Positions 1-7,733 of a stretch of DNA of 19,566 bases are shown here, one piece after another. Each line of letters opens with the position of its first letter. Within the stretch, counting starts at the first letter, position 1. The stretch spans positions 1 to 19,566 of the forward strand of contig JAFGOU010000180.1 of the NCBI GenBank assembly GCA_016926315.1. The letters are read 5' to 3'. The stretch comes from Chitinispirillaceae bacterium. Its GTDB lineage: Bacteria; Fibrobacterota; Chitinivibrionia; Chitinivibrionales; Chitinispirillaceae. The translations under genes were made by a program, and so were the position numbers. Under the pieces are notes generated by a model. That model made no database searches, had not been told where the DNA came from, and was given only the letters and a program-made list of their open reading frames with translations.

Positions 1-1080
1 ACGTTCCACCAGCGAACCCCTTGCCGAGAAAATCACCAGGGTTGAAGGGAGATCCAGAACGCCGTTCCAGCGGATGATGCCGTTGGAAATCCGCAGCGTT
101 GGTTGCGCGGCGGGGATTGCCTGTCGCCCGGTGATTGCTGTCCCCACTGCTATGGGACCCGGCGCCGGCCAGGTGAATATTATTTGTCCATGCACCTTTG
201 ATTTTGACATGAGCCAGGGAACGAGCAGGGGGCTGGCGAACGCCTCGAACCAGCCGGCATTATGCGCGCCGCCGGTGACTTCGGAATACAAATACAGCGA
301 TCCGCCGGCAACGGCTTTTCTCAGGGAATCAACGGAAATGCCGGTAGGATTCCTCATATAGGCCGACGACACGAAGCGGACCACCTCGTTGCCGGCGTTT
401 TCAATCCCGGCAACGAAGTTCCTGCTGCCCGAGACATTGACCACCGCGTCGGCGCTGCCGTGCCAGGTCCAGGACGGCGTTTTTGCGCAGGTGACGCCGT
501 CATTACGGCCATTCACCCCTGCGCAGGGAAATGCCGCGGCGAATTTATCCGGATAACTGTGCATGATCGCCATGGTGCCGACGCCGCCCCATGAAAGGCC
601 GCCCATGTAGAGGCGGGTCGTATCGATCGGGTAGACCCTGATAAGGGAATCAATGATTTTCACCGCGCCCACGCCGGCATGATCAGCGTATCCGGTGGTC
701 ATGTTGCCCCAATTGCCGTTTGCCGGGCACTGCGGATACAGAACAAACGGAGCGTATTTGTTTTTAACGCTGTCGAGCATCCACTGATCCGCCATCCGCT
801 CCCGGTCCACCTGGACCCGGTTGTCGCTGCCGCGCTCGCCGATACCGTGCATGCAGAGCACGAGCGGGTATCGTTTGGAGGTTGAGTAATTACGGGGAAC
901 AAACAGGCGGTAATACATGGTCGTGTTGTTGGAAAGCCTGGTGCTGCCGGCCAGCATTGAATCGCTGGGAGCGGAAGAGACCGTTGCCGCGGCAAACAGA
1001 CCATACAAAAGACCCATAACCAAGCCGGTGGTCCTGGTTACCGTTACAGAATAATACATAGGATTTTTCCCTTTCAGCAT
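1..1080 (-). CDS. Secreted alpha/beta-hydrolase esterase (feruloyl/acetyl esterase-like), C-terminus cut by window edge
   Basis: About 360 codons are open from ATG 1080 to the left edge, with no stop. A signal peptide is visible at residues 1-37 (hydrophobic stretch ending in AAATVSSA). The alpha/beta-hydrolase hallmarks are in order: an oxyanion-type LCMHGIGERG motif near residues 75-84, the nucleophile Ser163 in GLSWGG, a probable acid Asp211 in WHGSADAVV, and a probable base His273 in GGAHNAGW. This is the layout of CE1/feruloyl-esterase-like and related serine esterases. From about residue 325 a Por/T9SS-like tail begins (PTLRISNGIIRWNG) and runs off the window. An AGGA Shine-Dalgarno lies 7 nt before ATG 1080; ATG 1059 is an alternative. 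It follows the GH43 gene by 16 bp, so the two are very probably co-transcribed. De-esterification of pectin or attached hemicellulose is inferred from the context; the exact substrate is not readable. Confidence 0.85.
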   Translation of the reverse strand, partial: MLKGKNPMYYSVTVTRTTGLVMGLLYGLFAAATVSSAPSDSMLAGSTRLSNNTTMYYRLFVPRNYSTSKRYPLVLCMHGIGERGSDNRVQVDRERMADQWMLDSVKNKYAPFVLYPQCPANGNWGNMTTGYADHAGVGAVKIIDSLIRVYPIDTTRLYMGGLSWGGVGTMAIMHSYPDKFAAAFPCAGVNGRNDGVTCAKTPSWTWHGSADAVVNVSGSRNFVAGIENAGNEVVRFVSSAYMRNPTGISVDSLRKAVAGGSLYLYSEVTGGAHNAGWFEAFASPLLVPWLMSKSKVHGQIIFTWPAPGPIAVGTAITGRQAIPAAQPTLRISNGIIRWNGVLDLPSTLVIFSARGSLVER

Positions 1081-1096
1081 AACAGCTTCCTGTCTA

Positions 1097-2725
1097 TCAT
1101 CTCCCCTGATTCATCGGATCATCATAATGCTTAAGGATGAAATCAAAGGCAGCGGTGCGGTTTGCCGTAAGCGCGCCGTTATTTACATAGAGCGGGGCCG
1201 CCTGCAAACAAGAGGCGTTGCCGGTGCCGTTTCCCCCTTGCGTAAAGTATATGATATACGCCCGGTCCGACAATACCGCGACGCTGCAATGCTTTCCGTC
1301 GACACCGCCCTCGCCTGGCCGGGTGCCTTCACCACCGAGAATATTGGCCTGCGTGGCCCAGGAACGGCCGTCTGACGAACGCTTTACCACGAGCCCGGCA
1401 TTGCCGTCACTTGAGGTCGGGTCCCAGATGATCCAGTAGTAGTTCTTCCAGAAAAATACATAGGGTGCTTCACCGGTCCGTGGCGATGCGCTGTTGGCAA
1501 CGGTCCAATGGACCAGATCCGTGCTTACCAGCACGTCGGCGAATTTGCCCCACATATACCATTTGCCGTCACCCAGCGTATGCACTGTCGGATCGATGCC
1601 CTGATGGATCGAAGGATAGGGCAGTTGATCATAACTCCAGCCGTTGAGCGGGTCGGTGGCCGAAAGGTGCACGATATCCGCGATGCTCTCGTTCCATGCG
1701 CTCAGAATGCCGGGAGTGATGGATGCATACATATGATAGACGCCATTGTCATAGATGACCTCGACCGCCCAAAAGGTGTTTTTGTTAGTGTCCCAGTTCA
1801 GGTCGTTTTTTCCCTTGAGTTTGGCGATGCCGCGGTAAAGCCATGTCGCGCCGCCATCATAGCTCGACGCGATGCCGATGTCGGTGCCGAACACCCACTG
1901 CACCCCGGTGCAGCCCGGACAGCAGTTGACGCGCCGGTTCGTGTAAAAAATCCAGTAGGCCTTTTCCTGCCGGTTCCAGATGATGGTCGGATCAGCGGCG
2001 CCGTCGCAAACCGGGTCCCGGAAAAGCGGCGCGGGTGCGTTCTGCATACCGCTTGCAGTATCGAGCGTGATATCGGGAAGAGAATCCACCAGTGTCGCGA
2101 TCGTTGTTTTTTTTGCTTTGTAGCCCGGCTTCCAGCAGTGCACGGTGTCGCCCGACGATGCCGCCATGGCCGCCATATTCATCGGTGATCCGACAGACGT
2201 TTGGTTCGAAACGCCGGACATAAAAACGAAGCGTCCGTCCGTGGCGATCAAAAAACGGTTTTCATACGACACACCGTTATTCAGGGAAGCTTTCATCATA
2301 TAGATGCCGGAACCGGAACGGTTGCGGTTAGTCAAAGCGATTTCCATGGCGCGATCGTGCGATCCCCTTTTACGCGCCACCGTGCGCTCCATTTTTCCCT
2401 GAAGGTTGAAAACAGCAATCCGGATTTTTGACGACGGAACGCCGTGTACCACGATAGTCCCGTTTCTCAGCTCCAATGACGGCGCCAATGGCCGGCGTGC
2501 CGCGGGATGAGCGGACCCGACAGGATCGCCGATTACAAACGATCCGTCGGGTTTCGTATACACCGCGGTGTTTGTCTTTAGCAGACGCACGATGACCGAA
2601 TCGAGCGGCCTCTGCGTTGACGAGATCGCCTTTCCTCTGAGGTATAGCGGCGGACCGGCATGGCTGGCGACGGTCATCACCGTAACAGAAGCGCTTATAA
2701 TTGCGCAGCACCACTTCTTCTTAAT
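1097..2725 (-). CDS. Secreted GH43-like five-bladed beta-propeller glycosidase with N-terminal carboxypeptidase-regulatory-like and internal tail-like modules
   Basis: The product is 542 aa if translation starts at ATT 2725. That start gives a textbook signal peptide (KKKWCCAIISASVTVMTVASHA) after a well-placed AGAAGG. The conventional starts, GTG 2680 and ATG 2677, leave no n-region and truncate the signal. Residues about 27-70 look like a carboxypeptidase-regulatory fold (LRGKAISSTQ, PDGSFVIG). Residues about 82-172 resemble a Por/T9SS-type tail (IRIAVFNLQGK, GSGIYMMKASL). The propeller spans about 235-540 and shows the GH43-type acidic residues: Asp245 in GAADPTIIWN, Asp378 in GIDPTVHTL, Glu419 in GEAPYVFF. 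The YTNRR and GTDIGIASSYDGG motifs recall GH43-like enzymes of Bacteroides. Arabinan or galactan side-chain trimming of pectin is a plausible role given the PL11 gene 47 bp upstream, but family and substrate are not certain; GH117-type relatives share the fold. Confidence 0.85.
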   Translation of the reverse strand: MKKKWCCAIISASVTVMTVASHAGPPLYLRGKAISSTQRPLDSVIVRLLKTNTAVYTKPDGSFVIGDPVGSAHPAARRPLAPSLELRNGTIVVHGVPSSKIRIAVFNLQGKMERTVARKRGSHDRAMEIALTNRNRSGSGIYMMKASLNNGVSYENRFLIATDGRFVFMSGVSNQTSVGSPMNMAAMAASSGDTVHCWKPGYKAKKTTIATLVDSLPDITLDTASGMQNAPAPLFRDPVCDGAADPTIIWNRQEKAYWIFYTNRRVNCCPGCTGVQWVFGTDIGIASSYDGGATWLYRGIAKLKGKNDLNWDTNKNTFWAVEVIYDNGVYHMYASITPGILSAWNESIADIVHLSATDPLNGWSYDQLPYPSIHQGIDPTVHTLGDGKWYMWGKFADVLVSTDLVHWTVANSASPRTGEAPYVFFWKNYYWIIWDPTSSDGNAGLVVKRSSDGRSWATQANILGGEGTRPGEGGVDGKHCSVAVLSDRAYIIYFTQGGNGTGNASCLQAAPLYVNNGALTANRTAAFDFILKHYDDPMNQGR

Positions 2726-2733
2726 GGTTTCCG

Positions 2734-2739
2734 CCTTCT
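2734..2739 (-). promoter_or_regulatory. Ribosome binding site that selects an ATT start for the GH43-like gene
   Basis: On the minus strand AGAAGG is followed, after 8 nt, by ATT and then AAG AAG AAG TGG, the start of a classic signal peptide. The frame is closed upstream by TAG at 2759-2761, and no ATG, GTG, TTG or CTG lies between that stop and GTG 2680. The site therefore implies either an AUU initiation codon or an ATG-to-ATT change in this copy or assembly. Confidence 0.55.
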
Positions 2740-2772
2740 GATGATGACAGAAACGACGCTACCGATCAACGC

Positions 2773-4839
2773 TCAGTCACTGTTTCGGGACAGCCGGTCA
2801 GCGACTTTTACCAGATATATTCCCTTCGCGATCCCATGGTCGGCAAGGCAAAGGGTGTTTCCCGTGACCTTCAGGTTCGCAACGCATTTCCCGCAAAGAT
2901 CGTACACCGCCGCGGTTTTCATGGAACCTGAACGCGGCAATACAAACACCTTTTCGCTATGCATTTTCATCGAGGCGCTACGCTCACGTTGCACGGTCCC
3001 TGATCCAATCAACGGTGAAATTCCCGTGCCGTCAGGGTACACGATGTCGGGCCGCTCCTGCGGCAGGGTCATGCCGTCTCCCAGGTAAAAACCGGGATGC
3101 GACGGCTGGTTGTAGGAAGTCTGCTGTGCCGATACCTGGCACCGGTAGGTGACGTCGTGCATAAGGGTATACAGGCGGATAGTCGTGTTTATCGGCGTTG
3201 AATAGATGCGAAGGCTCCTGTTGTCCGTGGTGCGCCAGATCACCTCTTCCCGCCAGTCGCCGAGAATGTCCGCGACCAGGCAGGGAGTTGACTTTGTGCC
3301 ATTGTTTGAGGTACAGCCGCTGGCCGTCAACAGCCTGTTGCCACCGTATTTATCGATAGTATTGCTGTTTTCGAGTTCACGAAGCAGATCGCCGTCCCAC
3401 CAGCATAAAAAGTTGCTTGAGGACGGATTCCCGCCGGCGCTGCCGTTCGTGCAGGTGCGCAGGCCATCGGTTCCTCCCCAGCATTCAAGGCCCTTGGATG
3501 AGGCGACCAGGTCAGCGGCAACCCCTCTGCCCACATCTCCCGCGCCTGTACCCCAGATTCTTTCTCCGGTAGCACAATCCAGCAATGCAGAGCCGACACT
3601 GGCATTTTCATGAATGCCCCATATTTCAAGTCCTGGCCGGTTCGGATCAATGTCGGTCAAATGCTGGGCGTCGCCGTGCCCAAGCCGCGCGGTCCACTTG
3701 GGCCTTCCGTCATGATCCACACACATGGCGCCGTTCACGATTTCGTGGTGGCCGTCTTGGTCGACATCACCCATGGAAATGCTGTGATTTCCCTGACCGT
3801 TGTAGCCGCTGTAATTATTACCATCGAAAAACCAGCGCTCGGTGAACCGGCCGTTTCTCCAGTCAATGGCCCACTGGGTCGTTCGCGTGTAGTAGCCGCG
3901 CTCATACAGGGCGCTCGGCCGCTCGCCGTCAAGATAGGCGGCGCCGGCATTGAACCGGTCAACGCGGTTTCCATAGGAATCTCCCCAGCTCGAAACGTTT
4001 CCGCGCGGAGGATTGTAATCAACCGTCACCATCTCTCTTCCGGTCTGGCCGTTGAAAATCGTAAAATACTCCGGACCGGTTAAAATGTACCCGTCGCCGT
4101 TGGCGTATCGTGTCGAGTGGCTGGCGCTTGCGGCAGGACCCAGCTTGATGTACGCGCCTGTCGCGTCCTTGGTGCCCGGAGCGGTCTTGCACATCACCTC
4201 CGCCTTTCCGTCGCTGTCAAGATCGATCACCACGAACTGCGTGTAATGCGCGCCCGCCCTGATGTTGGGACCAAGGTCGATCCTCCAGAGCCTCGTCCCG
4301 TCCAGGGTGTAGCCGTCAAGGAATACATTATCGGTAACGCCTTCCTGGGAATTGTCTTTGGCGTTCGAGGGTTCCCATTTCAGGACGATATCGTACTGAC
4401 CGTCGCCGTCAAGGTCGCCGGTGCTGCAGTCATTGGCCGTTGAGCTGCTCAGCGGCGGACTGAGCGAAATGGAATGGTACCCACTTGACATAACGAGCCC
4501 CTTGGGGCTTGCCTCCCCTTCCTGTTCGTTCACCACGGCTCGCACCGTATAGTCACCGCTCCCGCCGCTGTTGTCCTGATAACAGGTTCCTTGGGTAATC
4601 GGGGTGCCGTTGAGTTTTGCGGTGCCTTTGTACACATTGAACCCGGTATTGTACGGCTCGTGGCCGAGCAAGCGCCAGCTCACCAGGTAGCCGTTTCCCG
4701 ACCGAACGGCCACCACTCCCCGGTCGATTTTTTCCACGACATACGCGGCCTGTGCTGCGATAGTGAGCATCAGAACCGCAGCGACGACAATCGCGCATGA
4801 TGCCACCCATTTTGATACCGTCACAGCAAATAATCTCAT
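2773..4839 (-). CDS. Rhamnogalacturonan lyase, polysaccharide lyase family 11 (YesW/YesX-like), secreted
   Basis: The 688-aa product has a signal peptide at residues 1-31 (ending in IAAQA). The PL11 eight-bladed propeller spans about residues 32-605. Calcium-binding DxDxDG-type loops are seen at 142-152 (DLDGDGQYDIV), 206-213 (DLDSDGKA) and 358-366 (DVDQDGHHE). PL11-typical stretches include KWEPSNAKDNSQ, GPNIRAGAHYTQF and ADILGDWREEVIWR. The family cleaves the rhamnose-galacturonate backbone of RG-I by beta-elimination. A Por/T9SS-like tail follows at about 625-688 (AAVYDLCGK, AKGIYLVKV) but ends abruptly with LSRNSD, without the usual final beta-strand. GGAGG lies just upstream of ATG 4839. 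The gene is 47 bp before the GH43-like start and 93 bp after the DUF2341 gene, so it probably belongs to the same leftward transcription unit. Confidence 0.95.
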   Translation of the reverse strand: MRLFAVTVSKWVASCAIVVAAVLMLTIAAQAAYVVEKIDRGVVAVRSGNGYLVSWRLLGHEPYNTGFNVYKGTAKLNGTPITQGTCYQDNSGGSGDYTVRAVVNEQEGEASPKGLVMSSGYHSISLSPPLSSSTANDCSTGDLDGDGQYDIVLKWEPSNAKDNSQEGVTDNVFLDGYTLDGTRLWRIDLGPNIRAGAHYTQFVVIDLDSDGKAEVMCKTAPGTKDATGAYIKLGPAASASHSTRYANGDGYILTGPEYFTIFNGQTGREMVTVDYNPPRGNVSSWGDSYGNRVDRFNAGAAYLDGERPSALYERGYYTRTTQWAIDWRNGRFTERWFFDGNNYSGYNGQGNHSISMGDVDQDGHHEIVNGAMCVDHDGRPKWTARLGHGDAQHLTDIDPNRPGLEIWGIHENASVGSALLDCATGERIWGTGAGDVGRGVAADLVASSKGLECWGGTDGLRTCTNGSAGGNPSSSNFLCWWDGDLLRELENSNTIDKYGGNRLLTASGCTSNNGTKSTPCLVADILGDWREEVIWRTTDNRSLRIYSTPINTTIRLYTLMHDVTYRCQVSAQQTSYNQPSHPGFYLGDGMTLPQERPDIVYPDGTGISPLIGSGTVQRERSASMKMHSEKVFVLPRSGSMKTAAVYDLCGKCVANLKVTGNTLCLADHGIAKGIYLVKVADRLSRNSD

Positions 4840-4855
4840 ACCACCTCCCGTTTAA

Positions 4856-4873
4856 AGCGATTAAATGATCGCT
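4856..4873. promoter_or_regulatory. Small inverted repeat in the leader of the PL11 gene
   Basis: AGCGAT at 4856-4861 and ATCGCT at 4868-4873 form a perfect 6-bp inverted repeat around a 6-nt centre. It sits 16 nt upstream of the PL11 start codon and next to its Shine-Dalgarno. It could be an operator half-site pair or a leader hairpin. The surrounding 93-bp gap is AT-rich and might hold an internal promoter, but no convincing -35/-10 pair is visible. The repeat may be chance. Confidence 0.25.
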
Positions 4874-4932
4874 CGTTTATTGTATCGTTATACTATTCGT
4901 CCGGCTTATTTCCGGCGCAGTCAGGATGACGA

Positions 4933-6609
4933 CTACCTGAACTCCACCAGCTCGTCCACGGCCTTCTGGTTCATGTAACAAAGCTTTATCCAGTTTTCAC
5001 TGTGCGGCCAGGAGCAAATACGCACTTCGTCAATCATGCCGTTCCAGAACCGGGTCGTGTCGATGGTGCGCCTGCCGATGAACACGTTATCGCCCGTTAT
5101 CCTGTTTATGGCCTCCGCGGTCGCGGTCACGGTGCTGTCCACGAGCTCGCCGTCCACGTAAAGATACTGACTGGCGCCTGACCGGACACCCACAAGATGC
5201 TTCCAGATCTTGGACGTTGCGGCGGCTTCGGTACCGTCCCATCCGGTCCGGTGCTGAAACTCGAAAAACTGCCACATATTGTCTTTTGTTAATTGCAATC
5301 CGTACTGCTGGTTTCCTTTTGATACGATGCTGTGATACTCATTGTCGAGCGCTTCGGCATATATCCAGGCGGAAACTGAATAGCGGCCGTCTTCGGGAAA
5401 ATTGAGTTTGCTCGACGCGGTGTTCGAGAGGACGATATAGTTCGATTCCCCGTCGAACCGGAGCCCGGGGCCGCAGGCGCCCGGAACCGGAGGCATGCCT
5501 CCCATCCCGTACTTCCTGCCGTTGTAGTGATTGCCGGTCGCGTCGTGTATCCCAGCGCTGTCTGATTCGTTCATATGCCAGACGCCGGCGAATCCCATGG
5601 CGGTGTCGAACACATCGGTACCGTTTGACGCATCAACGGCATGAGGGTTGCCCCAGACCATGACGAAATACTGCGAATCGTTGTTGCCGAGCACGGTATC
5701 GACCTTGACCCATACTTCCGCTCGTTTGCCCGCCTCGTCCCATTGCTCTATATGGTACGGCATGGGTGAGTTGTCGGCCTTGAGGAACCGGATATCCGCC
5801 CCATTGGGCTGTGCCGAATCAAAATCGAAATTTTCGTTGGTAAGCCTCACGAGCACGGGGAACTTTCTGATGGCAACCTTCACGTCGGCCCCGGTAGCGG
5901 TCGTGTTGAGGTGGACCCGCCTGGAGCAGGACCAGTTGCTCAGGGGCGTGAGGATAACCGTGTCGAGCGACGTGGCGACCGATGAGACCACGGTCACGTC
6001 CTCGATGATGGTCGGCAGATACGAGGGGTGCGAGGTGAAGAGCCGGACATCATACCTGCCGCACACGATGCCGTCGACGCGGAAACTCCCGCTCAACACA
6101 TCGATCCGACAGATCCGGTCCAGTCCATACATCTGGCAGAACACCGCTGCCGTGTCCGGAAGACCGGAGTAGTCGACCGTGCCGATGATGCTGCCGAGGG
6201 GATTGAGGAACTGCACCCCGAAATCAACAATGCTGTCTGCCGGTACCGCGGTTCTTAAAAGAACGCCTTCGGCGTTATGGCGATCGAGGATTTCAATGGC
6301 ATACGCCAGCGGTTCCAGGTTGCGCACGGAAAACCGCCCGGCCGAATCGGTCACGGTATCAATCGCGGAAGCGGACCTGGCGGAGCGCGGCGCAGAAGAA
6401 GCGTCTTTGAGGAAATCGGCCGGCCGTAGCTTGACTGTCGCATTGGCAGCCAGCGCGCCGTTTTGATAGCGCACGAGCGCGACGATGCCGTTCGTGGTCT
6501 CGGAACCGGTGCCGGGACCCATGGAGAGGTCGGAGACGCAGGTGCTCCCTGCCGTTAAGAAAAGGGCTGCGGTCAGCAGCGCGGTCCGCTTTTCCAATCG
6601 ATGCTTCAT
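4933..6609 (-). CDS. Secreted or lipid-anchored surface protein with carboxypeptidase-regulatory-like, DUF2341 and LamG (concanavalin A-like) domains
   Basis: The 558-aa product has a hydrophobic signal at residues 9-22 followed by Cys24. The preceding GST is not a good lipobox, so lipidation is uncertain. A GTGSETTNG linker at about 33-41 leads into one or two carboxypeptidase-regulatory-like beta-sandwiches (about 42-235). DUF2341 follows at about 240-335 (FPVLVRLTNENFDFDSA, DIRFLKAD, VWVKVDTV). The LamG module covers about 345-550 (GLRFDGESNYIVLSN, YSVSAWIYAE, WNGMIDEVRI). No catalytic motif is evident. LamG domains commonly bind glycans, so a carbohydrate-binding or sensing role is inferred. 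The ATG overlaps the regulator stop by four bases (ATGA), which implies translational coupling and joint function. Unlike most secreted proteins in the window it lacks the sorting-like tail, which suggests a different way of reaching or staying at the envelope. Confidence 0.85.
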   Translation of the reverse strand: MKHRLEKRTALLTAALFLTAGSTCVSDLSMGPGTGSETTNGIVALVRYQNGALAANATVKLRPADFLKDASSAPRSARSASAIDTVTDSAGRFSVRNLEPLAYAIEILDRHNAEGVLLRTAVPADSIVDFGVQFLNPLGSIIGTVDYSGLPDTAAVFCQMYGLDRICRIDVLSGSFRVDGIVCGRYDVRLFTSHPSYLPTIIEDVTVVSSVATSLDTVILTPLSNWSCSRRVHLNTTATGADVKVAIRKFPVLVRLTNENFDFDSAQPNGADIRFLKADNSPMPYHIEQWDEAGKRAEVWVKVDTVLGNNDSQYFVMVWGNPHAVDASNGTDVFDTAMGFAGVWHMNESDSAGIHDATGNHYNGRKYGMGGMPPVPGACGPGLRFDGESNYIVLSNTASSKLNFPEDGRYSVSAWIYAEALDNEYHSIVSKGNQQYGLQLTKDNMWQFFEFQHRTGWDGTEAAATSKIWKHLVGVRSGASQYLYVDGELVDSTVTATAEAINRITGDNVFIGRRTIDTTRFWNGMIDEVRICSWPHSENWIKLCYMNQKAVDELVEFR

Positions 6610-7439
6610 TCGCCTCTCGCTCCCGGCACTCGCCTGGAAATTGGGAAAAACTGGAGGTTGAGCTGGTACGCGCCATCGGCATGCTGCTCTTTTTCGGCGA
6701 TTTCAAAGATCAGCCTGCGGAACTGCCTGAGCCGCTCTCTCACTTCTTCAAAGCCTTCGGCAGAAAGGCTCACGGTCATGGTCGAAATATCACGCTCCTC
6801 CCTCGGTATCTGATCCAGGGCCTCCTGCGCACGAAGGATCGTCTCCTCCTGGAACTTGCGGATCGCGATCGAGTGCCACTCTTCACCGGTCGTTAGGAAG
6901 CGGCTGGTGAGCAGGTGCTCGCCGTTATGGTTCTTCTGCACCAGGCCGAGCCGCAGCAGGAGTTCGACAGACTTTTTCGCCTCAAGAGGCTTGATCGCGG
7001 GCAGGATCAGTTCGGCCAGCGCTTTGTAATCCCCGCGATATCCGGCAAACCCGATGACCTCCCTGACCGCCGAGTGATACCATTTCTGGTAAAACTCATA
7101 CTTGTCGGATTCAAGCCGCGTATGCTTGACCTCGGTAAAGGGGAGCATTTTCTCGAAATAGCTCGTGATCTCGGCATTTGACTTTGCCTTGGAAAAGAGG
7201 ACAAGCAGCTCAAAATATTTTGTCTCCTTTTTCCCGAGTTTGAGAAGCGCCGCGAATTTCGGCACCGACGAAAGGGTGATATTTTTCTGTCCCTGCAGCA
7301 CCTTCACCAGATACCCGGCGTCGATGCCGAGCCGCCGGCTCATGTACCGGTAGGAAAAAAACCGGTCCGTTACCTTTTTTTCGTTGTAGTAATCAAGCAG
7401 GTATTTATGATAATCAAAGTACTCAAAAATGTTCGGCAT
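6606..7439 (-). CDS. TIGR02147-type transcriptional regulator (DUF4423-like), Fibrobacter family
   Basis: The 277-aa cytosolic protein has no signal peptide. It opens with the family-typical IFEYFDYHKYLLDYYNEKK. A helix-turn-helix-like segment follows at about 25-65 (FFSYRYMSRRLGIDAGYLVKVLQ, then KFAALLKL). The alpha-helical effector-like region covers about 70-265, with a second winged-helix-looking part (LLLRLGLVQKNHNGEHLLT). Length and order match the TIGR02147 family, expanded in Fibrobacter and presumed to regulate transcription; its signals are largely unknown. It is divergent from the PL1 pectate lyase and is the first gene of the leftward pectin run. Its stop overlaps the start of the DUF2341/LamG gene. 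Control of both directions from the shared intergenic region is inference. The ribosome site before ATG 7439 is weak (GGGA). Confidence 0.9.
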   Translation of the reverse strand: MPNIFEYFDYHKYLLDYYNEKKVTDRFFSYRYMSRRLGIDAGYLVKVLQGQKNITLSSVPKFAALLKLGKKETKYFELLVLFSKAKSNAEITSYFEKMLPFTEVKHTRLESDKYEFYQKWYHSAVREVIGFAGYRGDYKALAELILPAIKPLEAKKSVELLLRLGLVQKNHNGEHLLTSRFLTTGEEWHSIAIRKFQEETILRAQEALDQIPREERDISTMTVSLSAEGFEEVRERLRQFRRLIFEIAEKEQHADGAYQLNLQFFPISRRVPGARGE

Positions 7440-7468
7440 ACGGTATCCCGTGCCGTTAATATAAGGAC

Positions 7469-7527
7469 ACCATCAAGGAAAAACCGTTTTAAATTTTAAA
7501 ATATTTGCTTTTTGTTGACTTGATGGT
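7469..7527. promoter_or_regulatory. Paired 9-bp inverted repeat in the divergent regulator/pectate-lyase intergenic region
   Basis: ACCATCAAG at 7469-7477 is the exact reverse complement of CTTGATGGT at 7519-7527, with a 41-bp AT-rich spacer. The left arm lies about 30 bp upstream of the regulator start. The right arm overlaps the candidate -35 of the pectate lyase promoter and a second small palindrome, TTGAC-N6-GTCAA at 7515-7530. Placement between a regulator gene and a divergent target is what an autoregulatory operator would look like, but no binding motif is known for this family. Confidence 0.35.
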
Positions 7528-7544
7528 CAACGCATTATTTATAC
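7515..7544 (+). promoter_or_regulatory. Candidate sigma70-type promoter for the PL1 pectate lyase
   Basis: TTGACT at 7515-7520 is followed by TTTATA or TTATAC at 7538-7544, a spacing of 17-18 bp, in the most AT-rich part of the window. A start near 7550 would leave a leader of about 180 nt before ATG 7734. The -10 match is only moderate. The whole 7440-7733 stretch contains no other gene that I can support. Confidence 0.3.
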
Positions 7545-7733
7545 AGTAATATCGATTTTTGCGACAATTAGGCGATATTTTACGCTATATTATCAGTGAT
7601 GATCAGTAAAATATTGATTAATTTGGTCAACGATATGACATGGGGCGGAAAACCCCCGGCGTATCCGAAGGAAGCGCAGGTTCTATTTATGAGATATATT
7701 ATTGGCAAAGATCCTCTTGGAAACGTATCGTCT

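Noticed and set aside
1508..2188. 226-aa plus-strand open frame
   Set aside because: It lies antisense within the GH43-like gene, has no ribosome site or recognisable domain, and reflects the GC-rich codon bias of the opposite strand.
7596..7733. N-terminal extension of the pectate lyase from GTG 7596
   Set aside because: It would put about 46 non-signal residues before a normal signal peptide and has no Shine-Dalgarno; ATG 7734 (or 7689) is more likely.
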